In this document: positions 41,953 through 53,419 of the stretch, one piece after another
Position numbering within the stretch: position 1 is the stretch's first letter
How the letters are laid out: every line of letters starts with the position of its first letter
Assembly: GCF_001641265.1 (NCBI RefSeq)
Contig: NW_020167525.1
Location: 186,001-250,000, forward strand
Length of the DNA stretch: 64,000 nt
From: Pseudogymnoascus destructans
Taxonomy: Eukaryota > Ascomycota > Leotiomycetes > Thelebolales > Thelebolaceae
Direction: 5' to 3'
Program-made: the position numbers and the translations under genes
Notes under the pieces: model-generated
Databases searched by the model: none
Told to the model about the DNA's origin: nothing
Seen by the model: the letters and a program-made list of their open reading frames with translations, nothing else

Positions 41953-42961
41953 GCAGAAGTATCGCTTTGAAATGCAGAGAGTAGACAGTCGGAATTAGGG
42001 GCTTCCACGGGTAACACAGTCGTGATCGTAGAGTATATAGGACAATTGAATTCAATCACTATCTATCTAGTGGGCCTACATACTATTTGTAGACCGGCTC
42101 CTGAAGCTTGAGCTGGGCGATCCGCCCGTCTCAAACGCCCGGCTTCGCCCAAGCTACGCCCAGCTTCAGAGCCGGCGCTGATCCTTACGCCCAGCTTCTA
42201 CGGAGTATGAAGCTGATGCCGATCTTACGCCCAGCTTTGCCTGGCACCAGCCTGCCCTACGCCCGGCGTATATGGCAGTCCTACGCCACCTTCGTGGTGG
42301 CTTAGGCCTCGTGCCTAGAGCGGTCCGATTAGGGGCCTGGTATTACAGTATACGGTTAGTTCGGTAAATGAAAATTACAGTCATAATCCGTTAAGTCGAT
42401 AGCTCGGGTCCCGTAAATACCATCGATAGCGTAAATATCGAGAATATCGAACTTGGGTTGAGGCCAGCAAAACGTATCGACGTAACGTGAATCGAGTATC
42501 GACTTAACGCGTCATGACTGTATAATGAAAATTCTACCCTGTCGTGATTAAATAAGCCACCACGTGACGCTCACCTTCCCCCACAGCCGTTGGCCCTGCT
42601 GTCCCTTACTCCTCCACCCTTTGCTGCCCGTAAGCCCCCTATACCCCTTATTAACCTCTCTGGTGCCTCTATTACATATGAGGCTAGCGGCAGCTCCTAG
42701 CGTTGTGGTTTGAGGTGGCTTGACAAAGCCATCTTATGCCACAGTGAGAGCGGCGGGGTATAATTTTCATTACGGTTAAATTACAGGGTAATTTTCATTT
42801 ACTGTACAATATATCCAACACGAACGACCAACCAACGGCCAGCCAACAATGAACCTACAACCAACTACTAACTTCTAACCTCCCCTTCCACCTCACACCT
42901 CCCACCTTCTGCCTTCCACCTTTCAACATGTAACTGTGATAACAACGTCGGGGAAAACATA
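41953..42961. other. MITE-bearing intergenic region
   Basis: Contains a GC-rich stretch with repeated CGCCCAGCTTC motifs (42108-42260), the MITE at 42378-42520, and AAATGAAAAT motifs facing each other around 42366 and 42785, which suggests an older MITE-like element surrounding the first. Confidence 0.5.
42378..42520. mobile_element. Tc1/mariner-type MITE, complete
   Basis: 143 bp, with inverted ends CAGTCATAATCCGTTAAGTC and the complement of GACTTAACGCGTCATGACTG, flanked by TA. Shares its core with 20424-20569. Confidence 0.85.
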
Positions 42962-43435
42962 ATGAACAGGATCCAAACTTTTCCAGAAAACCAGGCTGAT
43001 AGAATGGTACTGACCCCGACTCATGACCCGCAGCTCGTCTTCGGATGCTATCAAAAACCCTACTTTGATCCGGCCGAGTTACGGCCGAGAATTACGGCCG
43101 AGAATTACGAAGAACCCAGACAATTTTCGATTAACGACAAATTGATTATTATGCAAATGGAATTTTGTCACCCAGGCGGGCCAATATTTGAATACGGCAT
43201 GCGCGACAGCAACAGCGAGAATGTTGTTTTCATTTACCACGTCTCAGATAGACAGAAGTTTCTCGAGCTACCGTATAGATATGAGAAAGTGTGTAATACT
43301 ATCATGCCACAGGTAGCTCCCCCTCAACCCGAACCAGGCACTTCGGGAGGCAGCTTGGCGAAAAGGGTTCTGAGCCGGTTGCATTTAAGGCATCGTGAAG
43401 CAAAGCCCCCTCCTCCTATTATGGTGCTGTCTTAG
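42962..43435 (+). CDS. Hypothetical protein
   Basis: 157 residues, family not recognised. Central part has mixed polarity (LIIMQMEFCHPGGPIFEYG, VVFIYHVSDRQKFLELPY); the C-terminus is basic and Pro-rich. A 15-base duplication (TTACGGCCGAGAA) near 43080 repeats ITAEN-like codons. Two bases separate its stop from the next ORF. Confidence 0.4.
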   Translation: MNRIQTFPENQADRMVLTPTHDPQLVFGCYQKPYFDPAELRPRITAENYEEPRQFSINDKLIIMQMEFCHPGGPIFEYGMRDSNSENVVFIYHVSDRQKFLELPYRYEKVCNTIMPQVAPPQPEPGTSGGSLAKRVLSRLHLRHREAKPPPPIMVLS

Positions 43436-43437
43436 AC

Positions 43438-43722
43438 ATGGACCCCAAATCACCACGGCCACGCCAAGTTACTGGCGAAGAGGGAGAAACTTCCAGTCGA
43501 AGTATTGGTGCTATTTTTCTGGAAGTCTCTTGCTCCTGGGATACGGGTATGGCCAACCCCGAGGTCAAAGAGGAGGCAATGCTCGAGCTGGCGAAACGAG
43601 TCGTCTTAAAAAGAGCGTATGCAGAAGAGTTCGCAAAGAAGGCGAAGGCGAAGGCGAAGGCCAAGCAGTTAATTAGCACGAGATTATGTAGTTCGTGGCA
43701 TGAGCTTCAGCCACCTCTATAG
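43438..43722 (+). CDS. Small hypothetical protein with Lys/Ala helix
   Basis: 94 residues from an ATG two bases after the previous stop. Contains a Lys/Ala-rich probable helix (FAKKAKAKAKAKQL). No family recognised; may not be a separate gene. Confidence 0.3.
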   Translation: MDPKSPRPRQVTGEEGETSSRSIGAIFLEVSCSWDTGMANPEVKEEAMLELAKRVVLKRAYAEEFAKKAKAKAKAKQLISTRLCSSWHELQPPL

Positions 43723-44139
43723 CACCCGCTAACTGTTGGAGCGACACCCGTGCGGCTCAGGCATCTGATTGCGAGACAACCCCGTCTAAGCGATTAAGCG
43801 CATGCGGCTTTCCAATTTATTTGTGATGAGGCATTGTTAATAATAATCCGCAAGGTGCATCAATCAATATATGCCATCGGTGCTATTGTCTTGGCGGCAT
43901 ATGGCTTCGTATTCGTTGGCTTAGGGGCCAAGCTGGGGCTGACACCGGCCGTCACCACCACGTCACTGGATAAAGAATTATAGGCGACAGAAACGGACAG
44001 GAACGGAGGGAGGGGATAAATACCAGCTATAAGTAATGGTAGTTAGCTGTTTCCATTTCCATTTGAGTATTATTCCTTTGCCTGTAAGCTCACTGTTGCC
44101 ATTCTTACGGCCTACCTTCGTTGCTGCCAAACCAACATT

Positions 44140-45660
44140 ATGCCTCGTCCATCATCTAGCCTTCTCCTTGCTTTGCTTGGATCCGTCACCAGCACGATAG
44201 CATGTACAATTCCTACCACGCCGCCGGGAAACACCATCCTTGACAAGTTCAGCATTGTTGTTCAGAACCCGAACATTCCCACAGTCCACAACAAGGTCAT
44301 GAGATTCAGGGCCAATGGCGACGACGAGCATTTGGTGCTGCCCCCTGTAGGCGTTGCCACGAACGACGTGCTGTATCTTCAAGATGGCCGTCTCATTTAC
44401 AATGCGATCCACTCTGTAATCGATCTGGAGGTAGGGTTTCCATAATTGGCCCCTGGGACACTGGGACGCTGGGACGCTGAGACGCTGAGACGCTGAGACG
44501 CTGGGACGCTGGGACGCTTGAGACGAGCAATTGTAAAGCTGACCTCTTCTAGTACAACGACCAAGATGACACGACCAAGATGTTCATGACGGCGCGGGAA
44601 TACCACCCATCTGCGGTTTTCAACGGAGAGTATGCTTGTGATCCAGACACGGATGAGCTGCAGATCCGGCTGAAACTTGTTTCTCGCCTCACTGATCCGC
44701 CCGTGCTTGGTGGGCAGATCGGCATACGGGACGCGGTGGGAACATTGGAATTCCGATACTCACCCCCCGGAAACACCAGTAAGTTGCTTTTATCCTTTTC
44801 TTGCCCCACGGAAGTAATTTAAGGCCCCACGAATTGGGGGACATGTGTTACTATTGCTGACACCTATGCTCCTCTTAGAGATCAACAATGAATTTATGCC
44901 CGTTGAGATGGTGATTTTCCGCAACGGCGTAAGCCCCACCGGTACCGCCAAGCCTCCCACCTCCACGGCCGCCGCTCAAAGTTCAGCTGTGATTCCAACA
45001 ACCACTGCCGCACCACCAACCGGCACCGGCGTTCCTACAACCCCAACCAGCCCAGATAAGGTTGGTGACTACGAATTTTTATACTGCTGGGCCGAGCCAG
45101 CTGCCGGTCGGGCATTCGCTGCTAAATCCACCGCTGCGGACGACATGACTCTCGCGAAATGCGCGGCCTTCTGCGCTGTTTACCAATACTTCGGCACCGA
45201 GTGGAGCAAAGAGTGTTGGTGCGGCAATGAGGTTGCAGCAGGATCTGATGCAGCGCCATTGGGAGAGTGCGACCACCCCTGCGCTGGAGACGCAACGCAA
45301 CTATGCGGAGGCTCGCGTCGTCTGTCGGTCTACCAGAATTCCGCCGCGACTGGTCCCCAGCAACCTGATACCGTTGGCAACTTTGAGTTTCACGGCTGCC
45401 TCAGTGACAACCAGGGACAGCGTACGTTGGCGCAGGATATGCTCAGGAGCGATGACATGACGCTGGAGATCTGCGCTACTTTCTGTGGTGGCTACAGGTA
45501 CTTTGGGACTGAGTGGAGCACTGAGTGTTGGTGTGGAAATACCGTCACTACGGGCGCTACGACGGTTGATGCTGGGCAGTGCAGTATGACTTGCGGTGGC
45601 AATGGCGACCTGTTGTGCGGGAATGGAAATAGATTGAGTGTTTACAAGGTGAAAGCTTAG
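44140..45660 (+). CDS. Secreted protein with two WSC domains
   Basis: Exons 44140-44430, 44553-44778, 44879-45660 (GT-AG, phases match) give 432 residues. Signal peptide about 1-22 (LLLALLGSVTSTIAC). Residues 23-175 form an unassigned beta-rich domain; about 180-230 a Ser/Thr/Pro linker, probably O-glycosylated; WSC domain 1 about 235-325 and WSC domain 2 about 340-430, each with the CAAFC/CATFC, YFGTEW, ECWCGN and C-C-G pattern. WSC domains bind carbohydrate (wall glucans); without a membrane helix this is likely an extracellular or wall-attached protein. Confidence 0.88.
44453..44524 (+). repeat. 8-bp minisatellite inside intron 1 of the WSC gene
   Basis: About eight copies of GGGACGCT / GAGACGCT. 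It lengthens the intron to 122 bp. Confidence 0.85.
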
Positions 45661-45862
45661 GGCGTGCGTGGTTGAAGCGTAGCTCGCCAGCTGCTCAGGT
45701 TAAACAGCAATATGGGCAAAGATGGAATTGGATATTGATCGTGTCTTTGTTTCCAGTGCCGACTGCCCTGGCACCATTGGAAACATTGATAGTTCACTAT
45801 TCAATTTCTATGTAGTTGGCACAAAAGTTTATGACTCAATCTAAAATACTATCATGATAGAT

Positions 45863-47076
45863 CTAGACAGGCGTATTAAACACATCCCAGTTTGCACCGG
45901 GCGACATCAGGCTGTACCGCCCATATCTACCTCCAACTATTTCGTATCCAGTCCCTCTCTCAACCACCACCGCCGACTCAGGCAGGAACATGGCATGAGT
46001 GAGCCCCGCGCCGTGGACACCGACTAATATGTCAATTCCGGGCACCACCTTGATTTGCTCCGCGAAACTAAGCTCCGCAAAGTCGATGCGCTGGACTTTT
46101 AGATGTGGGATGTGTGCCCGGAGGGCGGCGAGGTGGGAGTCCTGGCCGAGGAGGCGGCGGGTGGAGCGGCGGTCGACCAGGGTTAGGACGATGTCGGGGT
46201 GGGGGTGGGGGTGGTGGTGAGGTCGTAGAAGGAGAGGATGCGCTGGGCGAATGTGGTGAGGAGAGGCGAGCGGTCGCAGTTGTGGACGTCCCAGTCGCCT
46301 TGCCAGACGGGGTTGCTGGCTCCAGGTAGGGGATGATGATGTTCTCGCTGGTTGTGAGGGCGGTGGTCATATTTCTCGCTCTGACGGTGGGGCGTTTCGC
46401 GAAGAGGGACTATGCCATGGATTATGCGATCCCTCGCGCTTGACGAGGATAGTGAAGTTCCGCGCCGGCTCCACGATCGTAACACTGGGATCTAGAACCA
46501 CCCGATCGTTCAAGACAGCGCGTGGTCCCGTCCCATACCAGTACCTGAAGTCATCCAGTTGAGGCATGCGCGATGCCTCTTGGCCCTGCAGCGTCCTCCT
46601 GTCGCATCCCAAATTAAACTTTTGCGCTGTGGCATTGAAATTCGCTGATCGGCCGAAGCACATCGTATCCGTCCGCTCCTGCCCCTTGGTCCGCTCTGGC
46701 TGTGGAAACATGTCAGATTCGCAGGGGAATCAGCGGTGCAGTACCGACCGATCGATCGCGCTGGTTCTCGAGATACTTGAGTCCGAAGCGGCTGACGCAA
46801 TAGACTGGGTCCTGGGGATGGAATGTCATACTCGGGGAGAGCATCTAATGTAGCGAGGGGCGTGTATCATGCTCCGGCCTTGCCCCTAATATTACTTGAT
46901 TGTGCGTGCCATTGTGCCTGGGTTTGTGCTCTGGCGTTTCCTCCCAAGGGGAGGCGATATGTGATACTAGCAGGTGCGCGGAAGAGCGTCGCCGTCGTGA
47001 GAAAAATGAACAGCAGCGCTGCCGTGGTGGTAAGTATCACCTGGCGCCGCTTCAAACGCCTCAGCAGTACTGCCAT
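45863..47076 (-). pseudogene. GT61-type glycosyltransferase, decayed
   Basis: Minus strand. ATG at 47076 and a type II membrane anchor (VILTTTAALLFIFLTTATLF). Later, in changing frames: TMCFGRSANFN, REGSHNPWHS, GASNPVWQGDWDVHNC, LVDRRSTRRLL and the C-terminal VGVHGAGLTHAMFLPESAVVVE. These are hallmarks of the EGF-O-GlcNAc-transferase / DUF563 (GT61) family. One in-frame TGA near 46866 and at least four frame changes (about 46700, 46410, 46325, 46200) break it; introns do not explain them. Tail-to-tail with the WSC gene. Confidence 0.7.
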
Positions 47077-47745
47077 AGCTGCCTGGCTCGATAGGGGTGG
47101 TTGTCGATGGCTCCCTCTCCTCCGAGGCTCTATCTAGGGGAACACCATCGACTATAAACCCCCCGCGTCTTTCTCCATGACTCTTTTGTGTCTCTTCCAT
47201 CCTCCCACGGGCTATTAGTTTCATCAGATCACAAATAACCCAGTTCCCTCAACCATCACCCTATCAGTAACACTTCCATCCCAAACCCCATAGAAATCCC
47301 AAAACTAGCTGGCTACGCCAGGGGTCACATAGGGCAAACCGGGGCGATGGTACCCACGACGAGGCTAGGTCGGGTCTCTTCTGATGCTCATGCGGGTAAG
47401 CGCGCTCTCCCTTCACCGTTCACGACTCTGCAGTGGAGGTTCTTTCCAGTCGGGTGTTATTTCAGGGATGTTTCTTTACTTGATACGTGGCAGCTGTTTG
47501 TTGTGAGCTATTGTTAGAGCTTGCCATGCAGCAGGGCAGCTTGGGATATGTACGCTCAATGGTGCTTTGTAAGATATTTACATACGCGATAAAAGGGATG
47601 GGCGCGAGACGAGACGATGGACATGACGGATTCTGACAGTTGCATATCAAGCTGGCCTGTCGGCCTGACACATTTCGTCCAAATCCCCTGATCATGCTAT
47701 ACTCCTATTCACCATCCCAGGTTCATCCACACCTCCCCTACAGCA
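47077..47745. other. Intergenic; nothing recognised
   Basis: Between the GT61 relic and the 3' end of NMT. Likely promoter of the former and 3' UTR of the latter. Confidence 0.4.
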
Positions 47746-49539
47746 TTACAGCATCGCAACTCCAATCCCGCTCATCCCCGCCTCATCCACCTCATTCCTC
47801 CGATCCACCCCACCCGCAATCGGATTCGCGTTATAGTTATACAGGTAATAATGCAGCTGTCCGTCTCCCTTGCCGAACTTCTGTTCCTCGAGGAACAGCA
47901 CGTTGTCCATCAGAGTCAGCGAGTTGAAGACGTCGAACTTGTATCGCTTGGCGAGGATGAGGCAGTCGTTAATCAGCGCGTTCAGGCGTACCTTGAGGGC
48001 CGGCTTATCGAACGGTGTCGTGAGCCCGGTCTCCGTCGCGTAGTAGAAGAGGTAGGCTGCGCGGACGACTTCGTGTTGGGGGTGGTCGATGACGGTGGAC
48101 TCGAGGGAGTAGAAGGAGAAGTAGTCGGTGATCTTCTTGGTTTGGGGGTCCTGTGATATGTTAGAGATTGTAGAGCTGTGGATTTAGATGAGCTTACTTC
48201 GACAACGTATGACCAGACTACTTGGTCTTTAGTCGGGGTATCTGCTTTCTTCTGGAGGAGCCAGTGCTCAACCTCTTCTCGCGTGAAGACAGGTGCCATA
48301 TCGAAGCGCGCCAAGTAGCGCTTCAACAGGTCCAGAACGGCGTCGATATCCCTAGCCTCCATTGGGCGTAGACCTTTAGTGTTTGTGTTTTCCGGCAGAC
48401 GGTACCTTGAGACCTGGTATGACGGCTTGCTCTTCGCTGGCAGCGGGCTGAAACCAACCTCATACAGCTTCATCCAGTCCAGCGACCTGTGGAAGTACCT
48501 GCACGTGCTTACGGGCGTTGGCAGGACCACGCCGCCAGTGTAGATGGCCTGGAAGATGCCGAGCAGGTAGCAGCGACGTGTGATTTCCTTGATGAGAACG
48601 GGTGTGAGGCGCTTGGAGCGCAGCTTCTTGTGTATGCAGAGGAAGTTGATCTCGGTGGCCTTGAGCACCTTTTGGCGGACTCGTAAGGCGATGGGGACAC
48701 CCGAGATGAATGCGACGAGCTTCCTTGACTTCGAAGCCCGGACACCGACGTGCCACTCTGCCCTCCAACCCGGTGCTTGAAGTGCCCTGAAAATTGATGT
48801 TAGCGGTGTATTTTGAAATAGGTAGTAGTACTCACCACTTGAGGAACGACTTCGAGTAGTTGAACCGGAACGTCGACTCCTCATCCTCAACATAATGCCC
48901 GTTCAGCAAGTCAAACACTTCTTGCAGCTCCTCATCCTTCTTCAGATCCATCGTAACCCACTCAAACCCCTCCATCATTGCAGCTGGCTCCTTGGGCACC
49001 TTCTCCGAATCAATAAGCTTGAACGGCCCCTCCTCAATCTCGCCCGTGTCTCCAAACTTCCGTACTGGTTGCGTCTGCCAGAACTTATACGACCCAATAT
49101 CCTTAGCGTTCTTCCCGCTGGCCGCCAACCCCGTCATAATATCCTGCAGACTCAACTTCTTCAGCGCCTCAATCGCCGTCCCCGTCGCCTCCTCCCCATC
49201 CTTGAGCCCCACCTCGCGGGCAAGCGTGGGGTTCATGAGCAGCAGTTCGTTGAGCTGCGCCTTGGAGAGCGCGCTGACGGGGTTGTGGTCCGCAGCGCTG
49301 CTGCTCCCGCCCGGCTTATCATCCTTCGAGGCGAGGCCGACGGCGGACTTTAGGCGGTCCTTCTTCGAGCGCTTGTTCTTGGATTTCTTTTTGGGGGCGG
49401 CGTTGGGGTCGGTGGAGGTGGATGGTGGGGCATCGTCTTCGGAGCCGGAGGAGGCGTCGTCGGTGGCTGAGACAGGGGCGGACGAGGCCGGTACCTCTTG
49501 GGGCACTTTTGTGTCTATGAGTTTGCTTTCTTCGGCCAT
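47746..49539 (-). CDS. NMT1: Glycylpeptide N-tetradecanoyltransferase (N-myristoyltransferase)
   Basis: Exons 48836-49539, 48198-48786 and 47746-48150 (minus strand, GT-AG, phases match) give 565 residues. The Lys-rich N-terminus (KKKSKNKRSKKDR, about 49-61) is the ribosome-association segment of the family. Residues 280-306 contain the signature EINFLCIHKKLRSKRL, the myristoyl-CoA-binding core; near the C-terminus KFGKGDGQLHYYLYN is the second signature, and the chain ends GIGVAML, whose carboxylate is the catalytic base in known NMTs. It attaches myristate to N-terminal Gly of proteins such as Arf GTPases. Essential, single copy in most fungi; intact here and the last host gene before the transposon block. 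Confidence 0.95.
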
Positions 49540-49689
49540 GGTTTGATGTTGCTGTTGTACGATGAAGTGAGTTGGTGTTTATATAAATGTGGCGTACAAC
49601 GGCAGCGGGGTTATTTAGCGCCTGAGGCACGAATTAAATTGAGGGACCCGAGCTATGTGATTGGTCCGAAGCAAGACAGCCAAAATTAA

Positions 49690-49850
49690 TTTAGAGTATA
49701 ATCGTCGGTGTTCGCACCGACCACCCTGCAGGTGGTCGGCGAAAGCAAGTTGCACACGGAAAGCAAGTTGCACACGGTCGCATAGCCGAGAAGGAAATTA
49801 CTTCGGAAAACACATACATTTCTCTTTCTTACCTATTCACTTGTGACAAA
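49690..49850 (+). promoter_or_regulatory. Pogo-type subterminal repeats
   Basis: A palindromic GTCGGTG...GACCACC segment, followed by two direct copies of AAAGCAAGTTGCACACGG, precede the ATG at 49851. Similar to the duplicated GACAGCAAG motif before the transposase at 16959; likely transposase-binding sites. Confidence 0.5.
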
Positions 49851-51358
49851 ATGGCTTTCTCACACTCTAATACTCTCGATCCTATGGAGCAAGCCCTCGA
49901 GTTCCTTAATGAGAACCCGTTTGAAAAGCCTGTCACTGCTGCACGAATATACCATGTCAATAAAAATACCCTCTACTCAAACCTCCGTCGCATGGGAGCA
50001 AAGGACGCTCTAAATACTCGACCACTTGAACATGGAGGACATAATAGGATACTCTCAGACGCGCAAATCAAGGCAGTCTACAAGTATGTAGAGGACTCAT
50101 ATCATGCAGGATATGGAGCGTCAAAACAGATGGTATTTACAGCAATCAATCATTTACGGTCTACAGAAATACCATCAAAGCCACCACCTTCATGGCAGGG
50201 TTTATGATGGGCATTATTTCAACTGCAACAGTGGTAACAAGCTCTGATGGACGTACGAAGGCAAAGAAAGTACAGCCTGGCAATCGTGAATGGGCTACAG
50301 TAATACAGGGTATTAATTCCCAAGGCTGGGCGATTCCACCATTTATTATTGTTGCGGGCAAAAACCACCTCACGTCTTGGTATGAAAACAGCAGATTTCC
50401 ACCAAACTGGGTAATTGCTGTTACAGATAATGGTTGGACAACAAATGAGAAAGGCATGGATTGGATCCGACATTTCGAGAAGCATACAAAACCTCGAACT
50501 GTAGGTGGTTATTGTTTGTTCATCGTTGATGGTCATGAAAGCCATCACTCAGACGAATTTGAGGAATACTGCAAGGAAAACAATATTATCACTCTATGTA
50601 TGCTGGCTCATTCTTCTCATATCCTCCAACCACTCGATGTTGGGTGTTTTGGCCCACTGAAAAGGGCTTATGGGCAGCAAATCGAAAACATGATGCAGGC
50701 TCACATCACACATATTACGAAGGATGACTTCTTTCCCACATTTCACGCTGCTTTCTTTATTGCAATGACTGAAAACAACATCCGAGGAGGCTTCCGAGGC
50801 ACTGGGCTTTTCCCATTTGATCCTGATAGTGTGGTTTCTATGCTTGATCTCAGATTTAGAACCCCGACACCACAAAACTCCCGCCCTAGCACCGCTCAAC
50901 CTTGGGTTTCCCAGACACCAAATAACCAAAATGAAGCCTTATCACAGACAGCTTTCATTAAAAATCGAATTGCACATCATCAAAATAGCTCACCAACCTC
51001 TATTTACAATGCTGTTGACCAATTTGCAAAGGGAGCATCACATATGATGTATCAATTAGCATTGTTAAAAGCAGAGAATGAAATGCTTCAGCAAGGGATG
51101 GAACAACTTAGCAAACGCAGAAGGGCTAAAAAAACACGCCTACAGCAAGGAGGATCACTTACACAACACGAAGCACAAGAGTTACAAGATGAGAGGGACC
51201 TTGCACAACAAGTAAAGCAAGAAACACAGGCAGGGAGTGGTCGGAAGCCAAGGAAAGAAACACGCGCAAGGCGCTGTGGCAACTGTGGTGGCACAAAACA
51301 CAATGCACGCACCTGTCAGATGGTAATAGAGGTATCTGAGGATGAGTATTCTACATAG
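49851..51358 (+). pseudogene. Chimeric pogo transposase: two families joined
   Basis: 49851-50190 encodes a DNA-binding N-terminus (TAARIYHVNKNTLYSNL, PPPSW) of one pogo type. At about 50191 it joins, out of frame, the C-terminal two thirds of another, from GFMMGIIS onward: DGHESHH, ILQPLDVGCF and the CCHC knuckle CGNCGGTKHNARTC, very close to element A at 8923. The first catalytic Asp (NFDETG) falls in the lost segment. Unlike element A it keeps the DGHESHH motif. Nonfunctional as a transposase. Confidence 0.85.
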
Positions 51359-51637
51359 CTTTAATTGATTTATAGCGTTGTAGTGGAATTATCATAGTAT
51401 TTGTTAAGTGAGCACATTGGACTGTATCATTCGTTATGTTGTATCATTCATTATGCACGCACGTTAATAGAAAAGTTAGTTAAGGAGTGAGTTAAAGGCT
51501 CTATATATACCTAGATTATAGATTCTAGAATATTCTATAACGTGGTTGTACACCGAGTCGTGAATGTCATCGAGTCGTGAACTTTTCCCTACTTAGCTAC
51601 CTACGAACTTCAACACGTGTTTCCTCCACAACTACCA

Positions 51638-52575
51638 ATGGAAATCCAAACCCAAGAAGCGCGAATCATTCTAGCTATTGAGGCTCTTCAAACATGTAAA
51701 TCGCTTAATCGCAGGTCTGCATCAATACTATATAAAGTGACTTATTCTACGCTTACTGATAGAATGGCCGGCCGACCTTCTCGACGCGAAACCAAAGCCA
51801 ATAGTCATAAATTGACTGAGCTAGAAGAGGAAGTGATTATTCGAAATATATTGGATATGGATGCAAGAGGATTTGCGCCTCGGCCTGCTAGTGTGGAGGA
51901 TATGGCAAATTATATCCTTGAATCGCGTGGGGGAAAGCACGTTGGGACGCGGTGGGCATATCGATTTATACAACGCCGCCCCGAGTTAAAGACGCGTTTT
52001 AATCGCGTTTATGACTTTCAAAGAGCCTTGTGCGAAGATCCTGAGCTTATTGGAGCATGGTTTCAACTTGTGCAGAACATGAGAGCAAAGTACGGCATCC
52101 AAGTCTGCGATTTCTACAACTTTGACGAGACGGGCTTCATGATGGGCGTTATTAGCTCAGCTTTAGTTGTTACGCGCGCCGATTGACGTGGCAGAGGCAA
52201 GGCAGTTCAGCCTGGCAATCAGGAATGGGCTACAGCAATTGTTTGTGTGAATGCTGAAGGCGGGAGTATCCCTCCGTTTTTAGTAGTTCAAGGGAAATGT
52301 CACCTTTCAAGTTGGTATACTGAAGGCGGCCTTCCTCACAATTGGGTAATTAAACCAACAAGCAATGGATGGACCAACAACGAGACAGGTCTAGAATGGC
52401 TTCATCATTTCAATAAACATACTTGCAGTCGTGCAAAAGGACCATATCAGATGTTGGTTTTAGACGGGCATGAAAGTCACGAATCAGCTGTGTTTCAGGA
52501 ATATTGCAAAGCAAACAACATCATAACTCTCTGTCTACCTCCTCACTCGTCTCACCTAACTCAGCCACTTGATGT
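51638..52575 (+). pseudogene. Pogo transposase, one stop and truncated 3' end
   Basis: ATG at 51638. DNA-binding N-terminus, FNFDETGFMMG-type core start, one in-frame TGA at 52184-52186, then the same frame continues through LVLDGHESH to TQPLDV, where it joins the GH43 relic at a shared GATGT (52571-52575). The C-terminal third and right end are missing. Confidence 0.85.
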
Positions 52576-53419
52576 GGAAAGCAACGACATCTACAAAGTT
52601 AGAGGGGCCGGTTCTTATTGGGGGACATACTGTTTGGACGGTAGCTGGTCTTGTGGCTCATCAACGCATAGTAGCTGTTGTCCGTCTGAATGATCGTGGG
52701 TGCCTCAAGATCGAATTTGTCACTGAGATATTAGAGGGTTTGTTGGATGGGGAGGGGAACTTACAAACGGTGAACCACCTCATCGAGGCCGGTGCCAGTC
52801 TCGTTGATCAACCTGATGTAAACATCCCGCCCTTCCTTGCGGTCTCCGTTTGAGTAGAGGGAGTAGGAATGGCCGTCTTTGTAATCAATGAAGATTCCAA
52901 AGTCTTGAGACCAGTTTCCGAGAGGAGCGGTTACGTCGACGAACGTGTATGGTCCGCTGATGGTGTCTGAGGTGGCCAATCCTTGGAGGATGGGGCCGTA
53001 CGCGGAATTGTCTGCATGCCACCACATCTAGACAGTTAGCGGTGTTGGGATTAGGAAGGGGGGGGGGCTTACCTCATATTTGTCGAGCTCCTTGCTGTAG
53101 ATCACCTTTGGCCGCTGGATGATGGTTTTCGGGGAGATGAAGGGGCAGTTAGGAATGAGCTGGAGGGCTAAACCGTGATGCTCCCATATTGCGAGGTCAT
53201 CAGAGCTATAGACACAGACGCCGCCGCTTCCACCTGGTCTTGGGGCTTGTATTCACCAAACCACCAGAACTTGCCCTCTCTGTCAACGGTGACACCGCCG
53301 GCATGGGCGTTTATCAAATTGCCGTCGGTGTCGTGCCATCGCCCACCGGGCACGATGTACTTGGCTTGAGCAAGGTCGAAGAAAAGAATGGATAGCGTCG
53401 AATGGGTGTTTATCCACAT
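52576..53419 (-). pseudogene. GH43-like exo-galactanase gene, truncated and frameshifted
   Basis: Minus strand, four exon pieces with GT-AG introns: 53073-53419, 52765-53027, 52632-52722 and 52576-52590. Motifs YIVPGGRWHDTDG, NAHAGGV, FWWFGEYK, IIQRPKVIYS, MWWHADNSAYG, SQDFGIFID, DLEAPTIIQ and YYALMSHKT fit the five-bladed propeller of fungal GH43 exo-beta-1,3-galactanases (plant/arabinogalactan degradation). A one-base frame change near 53235 and loss of everything beyond VVAFH at the pogo junction make it a relic. Host gene destroyed at a transposon boundary. Confidence 0.75.

Noticed and set aside
46105..46370. Gly/Arg- and Pro-rich frames in the GT61 region
   Set aside because: GC-rich shadows of the decayed glycosyltransferase.
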